Notes: generated by a model not told the origin, from the sequence alone. A DNA stretch of 64,000 bases from Bacillus salipaludis (GCF_004358205.1 NZ_SMYO01000007.1:186001-250000), one strand, 5' to 3'; positions 16,184-25,745 are shown, counted from the first letter of the stretch. Translations and numbers: made by a program.

Positions 16184-18499
16184 ATGAAGTTGAAAAAAAA
16201 CCTGCAGGAAATTATATCCGAGTTAAAGACAAATGAGCAATTTAAAGAAAATATCGTGACTTGGGAGACAATTGAAGAAAAACCGGCCCAAACCGTTTCA
16301 ATGCCTGAATCCTTACATCCTATTTTAAGTCAGGCATTGAATAGTAAGGGAATAAAAGAACTTTATACACATCAGAGCACTGCCTATAAAACCGTTATGA
16401 CTGGTAGGAGCATTGTAGCAGTAACACCAACTGCTTCAGGTAAGACCCTTTGTTATAACCTGCCCGTTTTGCAGACGATTCTCCAGAATCCAAATGCGCG
16501 GTCATTATATATGTTTCCTACTAAAGCACTGGCACAGGATCAAAAAAGTGAAATAAACGAAATCATTCAGGCATCGGGTGTGGATATAAATAGCTATACA
16601 TATGACGGAGATACACCAGCGGCTATTCGGCAAAGAGTGAGGAAGGCGGGACATGTCGTCATTACCAATCCGGATATGCTCCATTCTGCAATATTGCCGC
16701 ATCATACAAAATGGGTATCCCTTTTTGAAAATCTTAAATTTGTTGTGATTGATGAACTCCATACGTATCGGGGGGTGTTTGGCAGTCATGTTGCCAATGT
16801 GATTCGAAGGTTAAAAAGGATTTGCCGGTATTACGGTAGCAATCCCGTTTTTATTTGTACATCCGCAACGATTGCAAATCCTCTTGAGCTAGCAGAAACG
16901 TTAACGGAAGAAAAGATGTGTTTAATTGATAATAATGGTGCCCCAAGCGGCAAGAAACACTTTTTATTCTATAATCCGCCAATTGTGAACAAACCGCTAA
17001 ATATTCGGCGAAGTGCCACACTTGAGGTAAGGAAAATTGCCGGAGAATTATTAAAAAATAAAATTCAAACGATTGTATTTGCGAGAAGCAGGGTAAGGGT
17101 TGAAATCATTTTAACCTATCTTCAGGAATTGGTGAAAAATCAATTAGGTGCAAAGTCAATTATGGGATATCGAGGCGGATATCTTCCGACTGAAAGAAGA
17201 AAAATTGAGAGGGGTCTGCGTTCAGGAGACATTTATGGGGTTGTAAGCACCAATGCTCTGGAACTTGGAGTGGATATTGGCCAGCTTCAGGTTTGTATTA
17301 TGACCGGTTATCCGGGGACCATTTCGAGTGCATGGCAGCAGGCAGGAAGAGCCGGAAGAAGGCACGGAGAGGCCCTGGTTATTATGGTTGCCAGTTCAAG
17401 CCCTCTAGACCAATATATTATCCAGAATCCGGGGTACTTTTTCAGTAAAAGTCCGGAAACTGCGAGAATCAATCCCGATAATCTGATCATTTTAATTGAT
17501 CACATGAAATGTGCTGCATATGAGCTTCCTTTTAAGAAGGAGGAGAAATTCGGGTCTGTCGATACAGAGGAGCTGTTAGAATATTTAACAGAGGAGCGCA
17601 TTCTCTATCGAAATGGTGATAAATGGTATTGGATGAATGATTCCTTTCCTGCCCACAATATTAGTCTTCGGTCGGCTTCTCAGGAAAATATTGTAATTGT
17701 AGATCAATCAGATATTGCGAATGTAAAGGTGATAGGCGAAATGGATCGTTTTTCCGCCATGACATTACTTCATGATGAAGCCATTTATTTACATCAAGGC
17801 CGTCAATACCAAGTTGAAAAGCTGGATTGGGATGAAAAAAAGGCATTTGTTCGAGAAGTAGACGTTGACTATTTTACTGATGCAAATCTAGCTGTCCAAT
17901 TAAAGGTCCTTGAGGTTGATCAGCTTACTTCGCAAACTCAAGCCGAAATCGGTTTTGGCGATGTAAGTGTCCGCGCTATGGCAACGATTTTTAAAAAAAT
18001 CAAATTTGAAACTCATGAAAATATCGGTTCCGGTCCAATCCATCTGCCCGAAGAAGAACTGCATACAAATGCAGCGTGGATTTCATTAGATCAGTCATTT
18101 GCTGAAATGGGTCAGGATAGGTTAGAACAGGGATTGATTGGAGCCGCCCATGCTCTAAACCATATAGCCCCATTGTTTGTGATGGCAGACCCACAAGATA
18201 TCCATGTCGTCCCGCAGGTTAAAGCAGATCATAACGAAAAACCAACGATATTCTTCTATGACCGCTATCCTGGTGGGATTGGCCTAAGTGAAAAAATCTA
18301 TCAGGGGATGCCAGAGGTCTTTGAAGAAACTAAAAAAATGATTGAGCATTGCCAATGTGAATCCGGTTGTCCATCCTGTATTGGCGCTGAAACGATTAAT
18401 GAGCAGTCCAAAAAAGATGCAATTAAAATTATAAATGTATTTGTAAAGTTTTCCGGGTCGGTCGATAAGGGAAGTGTAAAAAGTGTCCTTGAAAAATAA
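16184..18499 (+). CDS. mrfA: MrfA/YprA-type DNA repair helicase
   Basis: 771 residues. DEAD/DEAH-type superfamily-2 helicase with TPTASGKTLCYNLP (Walker A), DELHTYRGVFGSH (motif II), TSATIANP, and motif VI-like QQAGRAGRRHG. The C-terminal DUF1998 region carries the four-cysteine set C-x-C-x3-C-x2-C in CQCESGCPSC, which binds zinc in this family. In B. subtilis MrfA (YprA) acts with the exonuclease MrfB in a mitomycin C repair route. ATG 16184 follows GAGGTGAGG. mrfB starts inside its 3' end (17-base overlap), so the two are coupled. Confidence 0.92.
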   Translation: MKLKKNLQEIISELKTNEQFKENIVTWETIEEKPAQTVSMPESLHPILSQALNSKGIKELYTHQSTAYKTVMTGRSIVAVTPTASGKTLCYNLPVLQTILQNPNARSLYMFPTKALAQDQKSEINEIIQASGVDINSYTYDGDTPAAIRQRVRKAGHVVITNPDMLHSAILPHHTKWVSLFENLKFVVIDELHTYRGVFGSHVANVIRRLKRICRYYGSNPVFICTSATIANPLELAETLTEEKMCLIDNNGAPSGKKHFLFYNPPIVNKPLNIRRSATLEVRKIAGELLKNKIQTIVFARSRVRVEIILTYLQELVKNQLGAKSIMGYRGGYLPTERRKIERGLRSGDIYGVVSTNALELGVDIGQLQVCIMTGYPGTISSAWQQAGRAGRRHGEALVIMVASSSPLDQYIIQNPGYFFSKSPETARINPDNLIILIDHMKCAAYELPFKKEEKFGSVDTEELLEYLTEERILYRNGDKWYWMNDSFPAHNISLRSASQENIVIVDQSDIANVKVIGEMDRFSAMTLLHDEAIYLHQGRQYQVEKLDWDEKKAFVREVDVDYFTDANLAVQLKVLEVDQLTSQTQAEIGFGDVSVRAMATIFKKIKFETHENIGSGPIHLPEEELHTNAAWISLDQSFAEMGQDRLEQGLIGAAHALNHIAPLFVMADPQDIHVVPQVKADHNEKPTIFFYDRYPGGIGLSEKIYQGMPEVFEETKKMIEHCQCESGCPSCIGAETINEQSKKDAIKIINVFVKFSGSVDKGSVKSVLEK

Positions 18500-19748
18500 A
18501 CTAAATCGGTTAAAACCACATATTTCAACAGGAGTTCAAATAGAAAAAGACTTAAATGTTCCTGAGTCTTCCGTGTTGGAGATTCCATTTCGGGAGCAAT
18601 GGGAAAGTGAAAATGTTTTTCCATATGTGCTTGATCAAAACTACTGTCTCATCCGCGAGGTGAAATATCCATTATCGCAGTTGCATGGGCATTATCATTT
18701 TCAAGATTTTCTTACAGCCGTTGAAATATGGAACAAACAATCTATTAGCCATCCATTATCTGCCGCAGGACATCGTGCCGATGAATTATTCTTTTTTGAC
18801 ACAGAAACAACAGGTCTTGGCGGTGGAGTCGGCAATACTATTTTTTTACTTGGTTATGCTAGTGTTTCAGGAAATGAATTAGTTTTACGACAGCATATTT
18901 TGCCTAATCCAGGTGCGGAGGTCCCTTTATATCATAGTTTTTTGGAAAAAGTAAACTACAAGACGCTTGTAACCTATAATGGAAAATCGTTTGACTGGCC
19001 GCAGGTAAAAACGAGGCATACTCTTGTCAGGGACCATGTTCCAAAACTGCCGTCCTTTGGACATTTTGATTTGTTCCATTCTGCAAGAAGACTCTGGAAA
19101 CATAGGTTAGACCGTTTAAAATTGGCTGTTGTTGAAAAAGAGGTATTAGGTGTTGAAAGGATTGATGATATTCCGGGTTTTTTGGCTCCGATGATTTATT
19201 TTGATTTTATCGAGAGTAAACAGCCTGACGGAATGATTGGCATCTTAAAACACAATGAAGTCGATATCTTATCCCTTGTCACCTTGTATACTCATTTGAC
19301 CTTTCAAATTTGCGGTATTGATCCGAATCGGTCCAGGATGGAAACCTTTGAGGTTGGAAGATGGTTTGCTGCACTAGGTGAAGAAAACGAAGCAAAAAAG
19401 GTGTTAACGAGGCTAACAAACGGGAATGATCTTCCTTCAGATCACGCAAAACTAGCTCTTGCCTTTCAATTAAAGAAGGAACGGGAATGGGAAAAGGTTG
19501 TGAACCTTTTAAGTGAGACAGTTAATTCAGAAGACCTAGGGATTGTTCAAGAATCTTGCCTTGAATTGACAAAGATATATGAACATAGAATAAAAGATGT
19601 GGAGATTGCAAGAAAATACTGTATAAAAGCGATGGACTCTGTCAGTCAATTGCAAAGAAAAAAAAAGGATACCCATCCGCTTTCTCTTTATCAACTTGAG
19701 TTAAGACTAAAACGATTGGAGAAAAAACTCGGTAAATTTCCTGGGTAA
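18483..19748 (+). CDS. mrfB: MrfB/YprB-type DEDD exonuclease
   Basis: 421 residues. RNase H-like 3'-5' exonuclease domain at roughly residues 100-270, with FFDTETTGLGGG (first Asp/Glu pair), TYNGKSFDWPQ and HNEVDILSLV, followed by a TPR-like helical tail (about 290-400). The partner of MrfA in mitomycin-lesion repair in B. subtilis. It starts at GTG 18483 inside the end of mrfA. No terminator is obvious downstream before the short ORF at 19936. Confidence 0.9.
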   Translation: MSLKNKLNRLKPHISTGVQIEKDLNVPESSVLEIPFREQWESENVFPYVLDQNYCLIREVKYPLSQLHGHYHFQDFLTAVEIWNKQSISHPLSAAGHRADELFFFDTETTGLGGGVGNTIFLLGYASVSGNELVLRQHILPNPGAEVPLYHSFLEKVNYKTLVTYNGKSFDWPQVKTRHTLVRDHVPKLPSFGHFDLFHSARRLWKHRLDRLKLAVVEKEVLGVERIDDIPGFLAPMIYFDFIESKQPDGMIGILKHNEVDILSLVTLYTHLTFQICGIDPNRSRMETFEVGRWFAALGEENEAKKVLTRLTNGNDLPSDHAKLALAFQLKKEREWEKVVNLLSETVNSEDLGIVQESCLELTKIYEHRIKDVEIARKYCIKAMDSVSQLQRKKKDTHPLSLYQLELRLKRLEKKLGKFPG

Positions 19749-19935
19749 GCGCAAAATTCGCTATAAAACTTCTTCTTAAGCGCTATTTCGCCGTATTTCG
19801 ATTTTTTGTAACAAAAATTTCATATTTTTTTCACTCAAAAACCAGCAATTCTATATTGTTTATCCTTGTTAAACACGGTAAAATGTAAAACTGTGTGAGT
19901 AAAAACGACTCAAAAATAAATATGGAGCTGGTAAT

Positions 19936-20031
19936 ATGTATAAGGCAATTTTGTTTTTATTTTTTGCTGTCGTTTGTTTGACTGCTGTCCTTTTTACAAG
20001 CTTAAAAGATAGCTTTTATTCAATCTTTTAG
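19936..20031 (+). CDS. Possible 31-residue single-span membrane peptide
   Basis: ATG 19936 opens a 31-codon frame (MYKAILFLFFAVVCLTAVLF...), almost entirely one hydrophobic helix. GGAG lies 9 bases upstream. It sits in the 400-base interval between mrfB and the coat gene. It may be an orphan membrane micropeptide or a chance ORF; no homolog is recognised. Confidence 0.45.
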   Translation: MYKAILFLFFAVVCLTAVLFTSLKDSFYSIF

Positions 20032-20150
20032 GTTTTTCAAAAATAAAATCCGTCCGGCTTAAAATTAGGTATTTTCCTTAGTACAAGAATCCTTCTTTCA
20101 ACATAGCCTATTAGTGTAAATAGAATAACTATTTGAAAGGAGATATCATT

Positions 20151-20570
20151 ATGTTTTTAGGTACTAATGTTACGCCGCCAGTCATTCATCCGACAACAAA
20201 CATTGTGAACCATACGTTTTCATCAACGGTGGTGCCACACATTCATCCTGTTCACACTACAACTGTGAATCACCATATGTTTCAACATAAACACTATTGT
20301 CCGCAGTCTGCTTCTTGCTGTGAAGATGTTTGCAATCAACACATTAACTGTTGTTCACCTTGTGCTGCCCCAATGGGACCAGGGTTTGGAGGACCGGTTG
20401 GCCCAGGGTTCGGAGCACCTGGTCCAGGGTTTGGAGCAGTAGGTCCAGGGTTTGGAGCAGTAGGTCCAGGGTTTGGAGCACCTGGCCCAGGATTTGGAGC
20501 AGCAGGCCCAGGGTTTGGAATGCCTGGCCCAGGAGTTGCACCAGGACCGTTTATGGGTCCAAGACCTTAA
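20151..20570 (+). CDS. cotD: CotD-like spore coat protein with GPGFG repeats
   Basis: 139 residues. The N-terminal half is His/Thr/Asn-rich with a Cys cluster (CPQSASCCEDVC), as in CotD-type inner coat proteins. The C-terminal half is a tandem array of six-residue units of the type GPGFGA. ATG 20151 has AAAGGAGAT 8 bases upstream; the gene is followed by a strong terminator. Coat proteins of this type are made in the mother cell late in sporulation, but I see no certain sigma-K promoter. The repetitive tail is unusual for CotD and could make it a filamentous or glycan-carrying coat component (inference). Confidence 0.75.
   Translation: MFLGTNVTPPVIHPTTNIVNHTFSSTVVPHIHPVHTTTVNHHMFQHKHYCPQSASCCEDVCNQHINCCSPCAAPMGPGFGGPVGPGFGAPGPGFGAVGPGFGAVGPGFGAPGPGFGAAGPGFGMPGPGVAPGPFMGPRP
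20371..20540 (+). repeat. 18-bp tandem repeat in coat gene
   Basis: About eight imperfect copies of GGTCCAGGGTTTGGAGCA in phase with the coat frame. Units at the centre are nearly identical while the ends diverge, the pattern left by recent slippage or unequal recombination. Confidence 0.88.
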
Positions 20571-20587
20571 AATGATTCAAATATTTG

Positions 20588-20616
20588 CAAGGGCTTTTTA
20601 GCCCTTGTTTTCTTTT
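20588..20616 (+). terminator. Terminator after coat gene
   Basis: 8-bp perfect stem CAAGGGCT/AGCCCTTG with a TTTT loop and a T-rich tail. Confidence 0.9.
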
Positions 20617-20691
20617 TGGTTTACTATATAATATGTTCTTATTTAAAATGTGTTTGTCCTTTTATAAAAATTTTTTAAAGTGGAGGCAGTC

Positions 20692-21252
20692 ATGCCGAAG
20701 GTACTCGCGATTTCTGGTTATAAGCCCTTTGAATTAGGGATTTTTCAAAATGATCACCCTTCTGTCTTATTCATAAAGGCTGCCATCAAAAAAGAATTGC
20801 TTCGTATGCTCGAGGAAGGACTCGAATGGGTATTAATCAGCGGCCAATTAGGAGTTGAACTTTGGGCAGGGGAGACCGTCTTTGAACTGCAAGAAGAATT
20901 TCCTGAATTAAGACTAGCTGTCATTACACCATTTTTGGAACAAGAGGCAAACTGGAGTGAAAAAAATAAAGAGTGGTATGAATCTGTTCTGATGCAGGCA
21001 GATTTTGTAGATTCCGTTACAAAAAAAGCTTATGAAAAGCCATGGCAGTTCCGGCTTAAAAATCAATTTTTTCTTGAGAAAAGTGATGTCCTACTACTTC
21101 TTTATGATCAGGACAAAGAGGGAAGTCCCAAATACCTATATGAACTAGCCCTTCAATACCAAAGCCTGAGGTCCTATCCCATCCAACTGATTACCTTTTA
21201 TGATTTACAGTTGATTGTTGAAGAGGAACAATTAAAAAGATCTGATTTTTAA
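20692..21252 (+). CDS. ypsA: YpsA family SLOG-fold protein
   Basis: 186 residues, starting [18 protein letters not shown], with the GY-x-P-x-E-L start and the glycine-bearing [12 protein letters not shown] loop typical of YpsA (DUF1273, SLOG superfamily). In Firmicutes YpsA overproduction affects cell division, and the gene is linked to gpsB, as here. ATG 20692 follows GTGGAGG. gpsB starts 83 bases downstream. Confidence 0.9.
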   Translation: MPKVLAISGYKPFELGIFQNDHPSVLFIKAAIKKELLRMLEEGLEWVLISGQLGVELWAGETVFELQEEFPELRLAVITPFLEQEANWSEKNKEWYESVLMQADFVDSVTKKAYEKPWQFRLKNQFFLEKSDVLLLLYDQDKEGSPKYLYELALQYQSLRSYPIQLITFYDLQLIVEEEQLKRSDF

Positions 21253-21335
21253 TCATTTAGGAAAGATAAATTGACAAAAGCGCATATTTTTGAAAAAATA
21301 ATAGGTAATGATTGGCGAATTTTGAGGTGATTTGA

Positions 21336-21638
21336 ATGCTGTCTGATAAAGTGAAATTAACGGCAAAGGATATATTGGAAAAAGAGTTTAAAACCGCAGT
21401 TAGAGGGTATAAACAAGAAGATGTGGATAAATTTTTGGATTTAATTATTAAGGATTACGAAGTCTTTCATCAAGAAATAGATGATCTGCAACAGGAAAAT
21501 CTTCGCTTACGTAAGCAGCTTGAAGAAACATCAAGAAGGCAGCCGATTTCCCAGCCAGCCGGTACAACGAATTTTGATATTTTAAAACGATTATCCAATC
21601 TTGAAAAGCATGTATTTGGCAGCAAATTATACGACTAA
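21336..21638 (+). CDS. gpsB: Cell division/elongation switch protein GpsB
   Basis: 100 residues: N-terminal DivIVA-like lipid-binding/coiled-coil domain ([20 protein letters not shown], then a coiled coil to about residue 68), a Pro-rich linker, and a C-terminal trimerisation helix ([16 protein letters not shown]). It coordinates PBP1 (PonA) between the division site and the side wall. The ribosome site GAGGTG is 8 bases before ATG 21336. rnpB follows on the same strand. Confidence 0.95.
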   Translation: MLSDKVKLTAKDILEKEFKTAVRGYKQEDVDKFLDLIIKDYEVFHQEIDDLQQENLRLRKQLEETSRRQPISQPAGTTNFDILKRLSNLEKHVFGSKLYD

Positions 21639-21670
21639 CAGAAAATACCTGGATTTCCTAATAAAAACCA

Positions 21671-21699
21671 TTGAATTAACACCATGAAATACATATAAT
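21671..21699 (+). promoter_or_regulatory. Sigma-A promoter of rnpB
   Basis: TTGAAT (21671-21676), a 17-base spacer, then a perfect TATAAT (21694-21699). The expected start at about 21706 coincides with the 5' end of the RNase P RNA. Confidence 0.85.
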
Positions 21700-21706
21700 A
21701 AAAATT

Positions 21707-22128
21707 GTCTTCATTAATTACGTTCGGGTAATCGCTACAATCGCATTGGCGAATTGTAGAGGAAAGTCCATGCTCGCACGAGCTGCGATGCTCGTAGTGT
21801 TCGTGCCTAGCGAATTCATAAGCTAGGGCAGCTGGGTTATCCAGTTGACGGCCGGGAAAATACCTAAGTCCTTATGGATATGGTATGAATACCTATAAAA
21901 GTGCCACAGTGACGGAGCCTTTCTAGAAATGGAAAGGGTGGAACGCGGTAAACCCCACGAGCGAGAAACCCAAATTATGGTAGGGGCACTTTCTCTGAGG
22001 AATTGAACAAGGAGAAGGACAGAGTCATTAAGATTCTGTAGATAGATGATTACCACCTAAGTACGAGACTCTAAAGTCGTTTGAAGTACAATGGTACAGA
22101 ACATGGCTTACAGAACGTTTTTAATGGG
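21707..22128 (+). ncRNA. rnpB: RNase P RNA, type B
   Basis: Catalytic RNA of RNase P, which matures tRNA 5' ends. Recognisable conserved blocks: GTTCGGGTAATCGCT near the 5' end, GAGGAAAGTCCATGCTCGCAC, CATAAGCTAGGGCAG, GTGCCACAGTGACGGAG, GGTGGAACGCGGTAAACCCC, GAGCGAGAAACCCAAAT, and the 3' block ACATGGCTTACAGAACGTT. Domain lengths and block order follow the Bacillus (type B) form. Ends are approximate to a few bases. A terminator lies about 20 bases downstream. Confidence 0.95.
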
Positions 22129-22147
22129 AAAGTATGAAGAATTGAAC

Positions 22148-22175
22148 GGCTCTCCTAATCGGGAGGGCTTTTTTA
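22148..22175 (+). terminator. Terminator after rnpB
   Basis: Stem GCTCTCC/GGGAGGGC (one G-T pair) followed by six T. Confidence 0.85.
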
Positions 22176-22252
22176 TTTTCAATTGTCGAGTGCATTCAAG
22201 CTTTGCGTTTGGTCTATAATGAGAACATACATATTTTGTTAAGGGTGAAATA

Positions 22253-23398
22253 ATGGGAAAATATCAATTAATTGCAACGGCAGCGATGGGTCTAGAAGCT
22301 CTTGTTGCGAAAGAAGTCCGTTCACTTGGTTATGAATGCGAAGTGGATAATGGGAAAGTAACATTTACTGGAGACGAGTATGCAATCGCCCGTACTAATT
22401 TATGGCTGCGGACGGCTGCAAGGGTAAAGATAAAGGTTGGAGAATTTAAAGCTTATACTTTTGATGAATTATTTGAAAAAACAAAGGCATTGCCTTGGGA
22501 AAAATATTTGCCGGAAGATGCAGAGTTTCCTGTAATCGGAAAGTCAGTAAAATCCAAGCTTTTTAGTATTTCAGATTGCCAATCGATTGTAAAAAAGGCC
22601 GTTGTTGAAAGAATGAAAACTCATTATAAAAGGAATTCCTGGTTCGAGGAAACAGGTGGATTATACCGTATTGAAGTGGCTATGTTAAAGGATATTGCTA
22701 CGATTACGATTGATACCAGCGGTGAAGGACTTCATAAACGCGGCTATCGTGCTGATCAAGGATTGGCTCCGTTAAAGGAAACTACTGCAGCTGCTCTGAT
22801 CATGCTTACGAATTGGAAGCCTGACCGCCCGTTTATTGACCCCTTTTGTGGTTCTGGAACGATTCCAATTGAAGCTGCTTTAATTGGGCAAAATATTGCT
22901 CCTGGATTTAATCGAGAGTTTGTGTCAGAAGGTTGGAATTGGATTCCTTCAAAGGTTTGGGATGATGTTCGAACAGAGGCGGAGGATTTGGCAAATTACG
23001 ATCAGCCCCTTGATATTACAGGTTCAGATATTGACCACCGTATGGTGAAAATTGCTCAGGAGAATGCTTTTGAAGCAGGGTTTGGTGAATTAATTAATTT
23101 CAAACAAATGCAGGTAAAAGATATTTCGACTAAAAAGGAATATGGTGTTATTGTTGGGAATCCACCCTACGGTGAACGACTTGGGGAAAAAAATGCAGTA
23201 GAGCAAATGTACAAAGAAATGGGCCTAGCTTTTAGCAAGCTCGATACTTGGTCCATTTATATAATGACTTCAAATGAGAACTTTGAACAATTGTATGGAA
23301 AGCCTGCAACGAAAAAAAGAAAGCTTTTTAATGGGTTTATTCGTACAGACCTATATCAATATTGGGGAAAGCGGCCGCCAAGGCAGCAAGAATTGTAA
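22253..23398 (+). CDS. ypsC: YpsC-like THUMP-domain RNA methyltransferase
   Basis: 381 residues: N-terminal THUMP/ferredoxin-like RNA-binding region (about 1-160) and a C-terminal Rossmann methyltransferase domain with FIDPFCGSGTIPIEAAL (SAM site, about 193-210) and catalytic NPPYGERLGE (about 304). It corresponds to the N6/N2-type 23S rRNA methyltransferases (RlmK/L family) and to YpsC of B. subtilis. ATG 22253 follows AAGGGTG. A hairpin separates it from the helicase gene downstream. Confidence 0.88.
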   Translation: MGKYQLIATAAMGLEALVAKEVRSLGYECEVDNGKVTFTGDEYAIARTNLWLRTAARVKIKVGEFKAYTFDELFEKTKALPWEKYLPEDAEFPVIGKSVKSKLFSISDCQSIVKKAVVERMKTHYKRNSWFEETGGLYRIEVAMLKDIATITIDTSGEGLHKRGYRADQGLAPLKETTAAALIMLTNWKPDRPFIDPFCGSGTIPIEAALIGQNIAPGFNREFVSEGWNWIPSKVWDDVRTEAEDLANYDQPLDITGSDIDHRMVKIAQENAFEAGFGELINFKQMQVKDISTKKEYGVIVGNPPYGERLGEKNAVEQMYKEMGLAFSKLDTWSIYIMTSNENFEQLYGKPATKKRKLFNGFIRTDLYQYWGKRPPRQQEL

Positions 23399-23421
23399 AC
23401 AAAATATTGCAATTAAAATGT

Positions 23422-23450
23422 GTAGCGCTCTTTTCCGAGCGCTGCATTTT
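23422..23450 (+). terminator. Intergenic hairpin, possible weak terminator
   Basis: Perfect 7-bp stem AGCGCTC/GAGCGCT with a TTTTCC loop, followed only by ATTTTA. It may attenuate rather than end transcription into the helicase gene. Confidence 0.55.
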
Positions 23451-23465
23451 ATAGAGGGGGATTTT

Positions 23466-25391
23466 ATGCAAAGTGGGTTTCCATTTACTGTTTCAAAAAC
23501 TGAATCTTTTTATGATAAACTAGGCGAATGGATTGGTGATTTATTTTATGAGATTCTCCCTGACGCTGGTTTCGAATTAAGAGATGAGCAAATTTATATG
23601 GCCTTTCAGCTCGAAAAGGCTTTTAAGGATAAAAAAATAATGTTTGCTGAAGCAGGAGTTGGAACAGGGAAGACAATTGTTTATTTGCTTTATTCAATTA
23701 TGTATGCACGTTACACAAATCGCCCGGCTATTATCGCCTGTGCAGATGAAACGTTAATTGAACAGTTAGTAAAAAAAGAAGGAGATATCTCAAAACTTGA
23801 ATCCGTTTTAGGGTTAAATATGGATGTCCGGCTTGCAAAATCGAGGGATCAATATTTATGTATAAAAAAGCTGGATCAAGTAAAAGATTTAGACCTTTCC
23901 GATGAACTAGGCGATATTTATGAAAAATTACCTGAATTTCTTCATACGGAGGGTTCGATGCAGACATTTGAAAGATATGGTGACCGCAAGGATTATCCGG
24001 TCATTTCCGATGAAACCTGGGAAAAGATAAGCTGGGACCCTGTTCAGGATTGTTTTTCCTGCGAAAAACGTCATCGCTGCGGTCTTACATTACACAGAGA
24101 TTACTACCGTCACGCAAAGGATCTTATCATTTGTTCTCATGACTTTTATATGGAACATGTATGGACAAAAGAATCAAGGAAAAGAGAAGGGCAGCTGCCG
24201 CTTTTACCAGAGTATTCTTCCGTTGTATTTGATGAAGGTCACCTATTAGAATTTGCGGCGCAAAAGGCACTTAGCTATCGCTTTACAGACACTTTGCTTG
24301 AGTCGTTACTGACCAGATTGATGGAAAATGAAGTTCGCGAAAACACACTGTACACGATTGAAGAGGCTTTATTCGAGAATGATGTATTTTTCAACGCAAT
24401 CGCCCAGTTTTCCCAAGTCTCACTAGGTTCTGAAAAACAAATCATTTCTAAGCATCCAACCCTAATTAAACAGGGAAGAAAGCTGCTCGATACCTTACAA
24501 AAGCTTGAAGAAGAACTCGTGTTTGAAAGCGAATTATTTGTTATTAATGAATACGATTTAAAAATAGTTGAGGAATACCTTGAGCAAATCACTTATTCCC
24601 TTTCACTTTTCCTTAAGGAAATGAACGGGATTACATGGTTTGAAGAAAATATGGGTGAACGGACACTTGTGATTATGCCGAAAATGGTGGAAGAGGTATT
24701 AAGGGATGAAGTATTCTCACAAAAACTTCCATTTGTTTTTTCGTCCGCAACCTTATCCAATCAAAAATCATTTGACTATATAGCTAATAGTCTTGGGATT
24801 CATGATTTTCTATCCTTTTCTGTTTCTTCTCCTTTCAACTATGAGGAATTGATGGAGATTTATCTTTCGAGGTTTGAAAAAGAAAGAATTACAGATAAAG
24901 TCGAGTACTTAACAAAGAAAATGATTGAGTCAGAGGGTCGTACACTTATTCTCTTGAATAATAAAAATGAGTTGGCATTACTTAAGGAAAAATTGGCAGA
25001 CACTCTTCCATATCCTATATATTTCGAGGGTGATGAAGAAATCAGCACACTTGTATCGAAATTTCAAAATGAGGAAAATTCAATCCTTTGCTCCATCCAT
25101 CTATGGGAAGGGCTTGATATTCCTGGACGATCCTTAGAGAATGTTATGATTTTTTCGTTGCCGTTTCCGCCGAATGACCCCGTCTTTATTGCGAAGCGGG
25201 ATGGTGTTCAAAAGGCATTTGAAGAAATTGATTTACCTTATATGCTTCTCAGGCTCCGTCAGGGAATTGGAAGGTTAATTCGAAGTGAAAATGACCGGGG
25301 AACCGTTCATATTTTGCTTGAAAATGATATGGGATCCAATATTTTAGAAAAAATAAAAGAGATACTGCCTGTAGAGGCAAAAGAAGTATAA
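23466..25391 (+). CDS. YoaA/DinG-like Fe-S DNA helicase
   Basis: 641 residues. XPD/DinG superfamily-2 helicase with EAGVGTGKT (Walker A, about residue 62), VFDEGHLLEF, SSATLSNQ and RQGIGRLIRS (motif VI). Between motifs Ia and II four cysteines are placed as in Fe-S helicases: one in QYLCIKK, then CFSCEKRHRC. No exonuclease domain is present, unlike the DinG at the start of the window. ATG 23466 follows AGAGGGGG; a longer open frame reaches back into ypsC and is not used. A role in repair or replication-fork processing is likely by family. Confidence 0.85.
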   Translation: MQSGFPFTVSKTESFYDKLGEWIGDLFYEILPDAGFELRDEQIYMAFQLEKAFKDKKIMFAEAGVGTGKTIVYLLYSIMYARYTNRPAIIACADETLIEQLVKKEGDISKLESVLGLNMDVRLAKSRDQYLCIKKLDQVKDLDLSDELGDIYEKLPEFLHTEGSMQTFERYGDRKDYPVISDETWEKISWDPVQDCFSCEKRHRCGLTLHRDYYRHAKDLIICSHDFYMEHVWTKESRKREGQLPLLPEYSSVVFDEGHLLEFAAQKALSYRFTDTLLESLLTRLMENEVRENTLYTIEEALFENDVFFNAIAQFSQVSLGSEKQIISKHPTLIKQGRKLLDTLQKLEEELVFESELFVINEYDLKIVEEYLEQITYSLSLFLKEMNGITWFEENMGERTLVIMPKMVEEVLRDEVFSQKLPFVFSSATLSNQKSFDYIANSLGIHDFLSFSVSSPFNYEELMEIYLSRFEKERITDKVEYLTKKMIESEGRTLILLNNKNELALLKEKLADTLPYPIYFEGDEEISTLVSKFQNEENSILCSIHLWEGLDIPGRSLENVMIFSLPFPPNDPVFIAKRDGVQKAFEEIDLPYMLLRLRQGIGRLIRSENDRGTVHILLENDMGSNILEKIKEILPVEAKEV

Positions 25392-25397
25392 ACGAAA

Positions 25398-25430
25398 AGG
25401 GTCACGCTAAACTGAGGTGACCCATTTTTA
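25398..25430. terminator. Bidirectional terminator at convergent genes
   Basis: 7-bp stem GGGTCAC/GTGACCC with an 11-base loop and A/T runs on both flanks, between the helicase and the minus-strand MIP18 gene. Confidence 0.82.
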
Positions 25431-25432
25431 AA

Positions 25433-25732
25433 TTATCTTCCTAGTAGTCTAAGACCTTCCGGTGTCATTTTTTCCGGGCTCCAGGCTGGTGTCCAAACGA
25501 GGTCTACGTCAACATTTCTTGTATCCTCGATTCCTTCCACACAATAACGAACACCCGTTGTAATACTGTCATGCAGTGGGCATCCCGGTGTTGTTAAGGT
25601 CATGGTAATTTTAACATCCCCTTTACCTGAAACATCTAAATCATAGATTAAGCCAAGATCTACAACATTAATATTAAGTTCAGGATCATAAACACTTTTT
25701 AACTCGTTAAGGATTTTTTCTTTTAAATTCAT
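25433..25732 (-). CDS. MIP18/DUF59 metal-sulfur cluster protein (SufT/PaaD-like)
   Basis: 99 residues. Family signatures are VYDPELNINVVDLGLIYDL near the N terminus and TLTTPGCPL with the conserved Cys51. Members help assemble or transfer Fe-S clusters. ATG 25732 follows GAGGTG; the in-frame GTG upstream overlaps that site. It is the last gene of a five-gene minus-strand operon headed by a Crp/Fnr regulator. That context suggests a role in restoring or maturing Fe-S enzymes under low oxygen or NO (inference). Confidence 0.88.
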   Translation of the reverse strand: MNLKEKILNELKSVYDPELNINVVDLGLIYDLDVSGKGDVKITMTLTTPGCPLHDSITTGVRYCVEGIEDTRNVDVDLVWTPAWSPEKMTPEGLRLLGR

Positions 25733-25745
25733 GATAAACACCTCA

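Noticed and set aside
20344..20541. Minus-strand and alternative-frame ORFs through the coat gene
   Set aside because: They are shadows of the 18-bp tandem repeat; composition is repetitive and no ribosome site is present.
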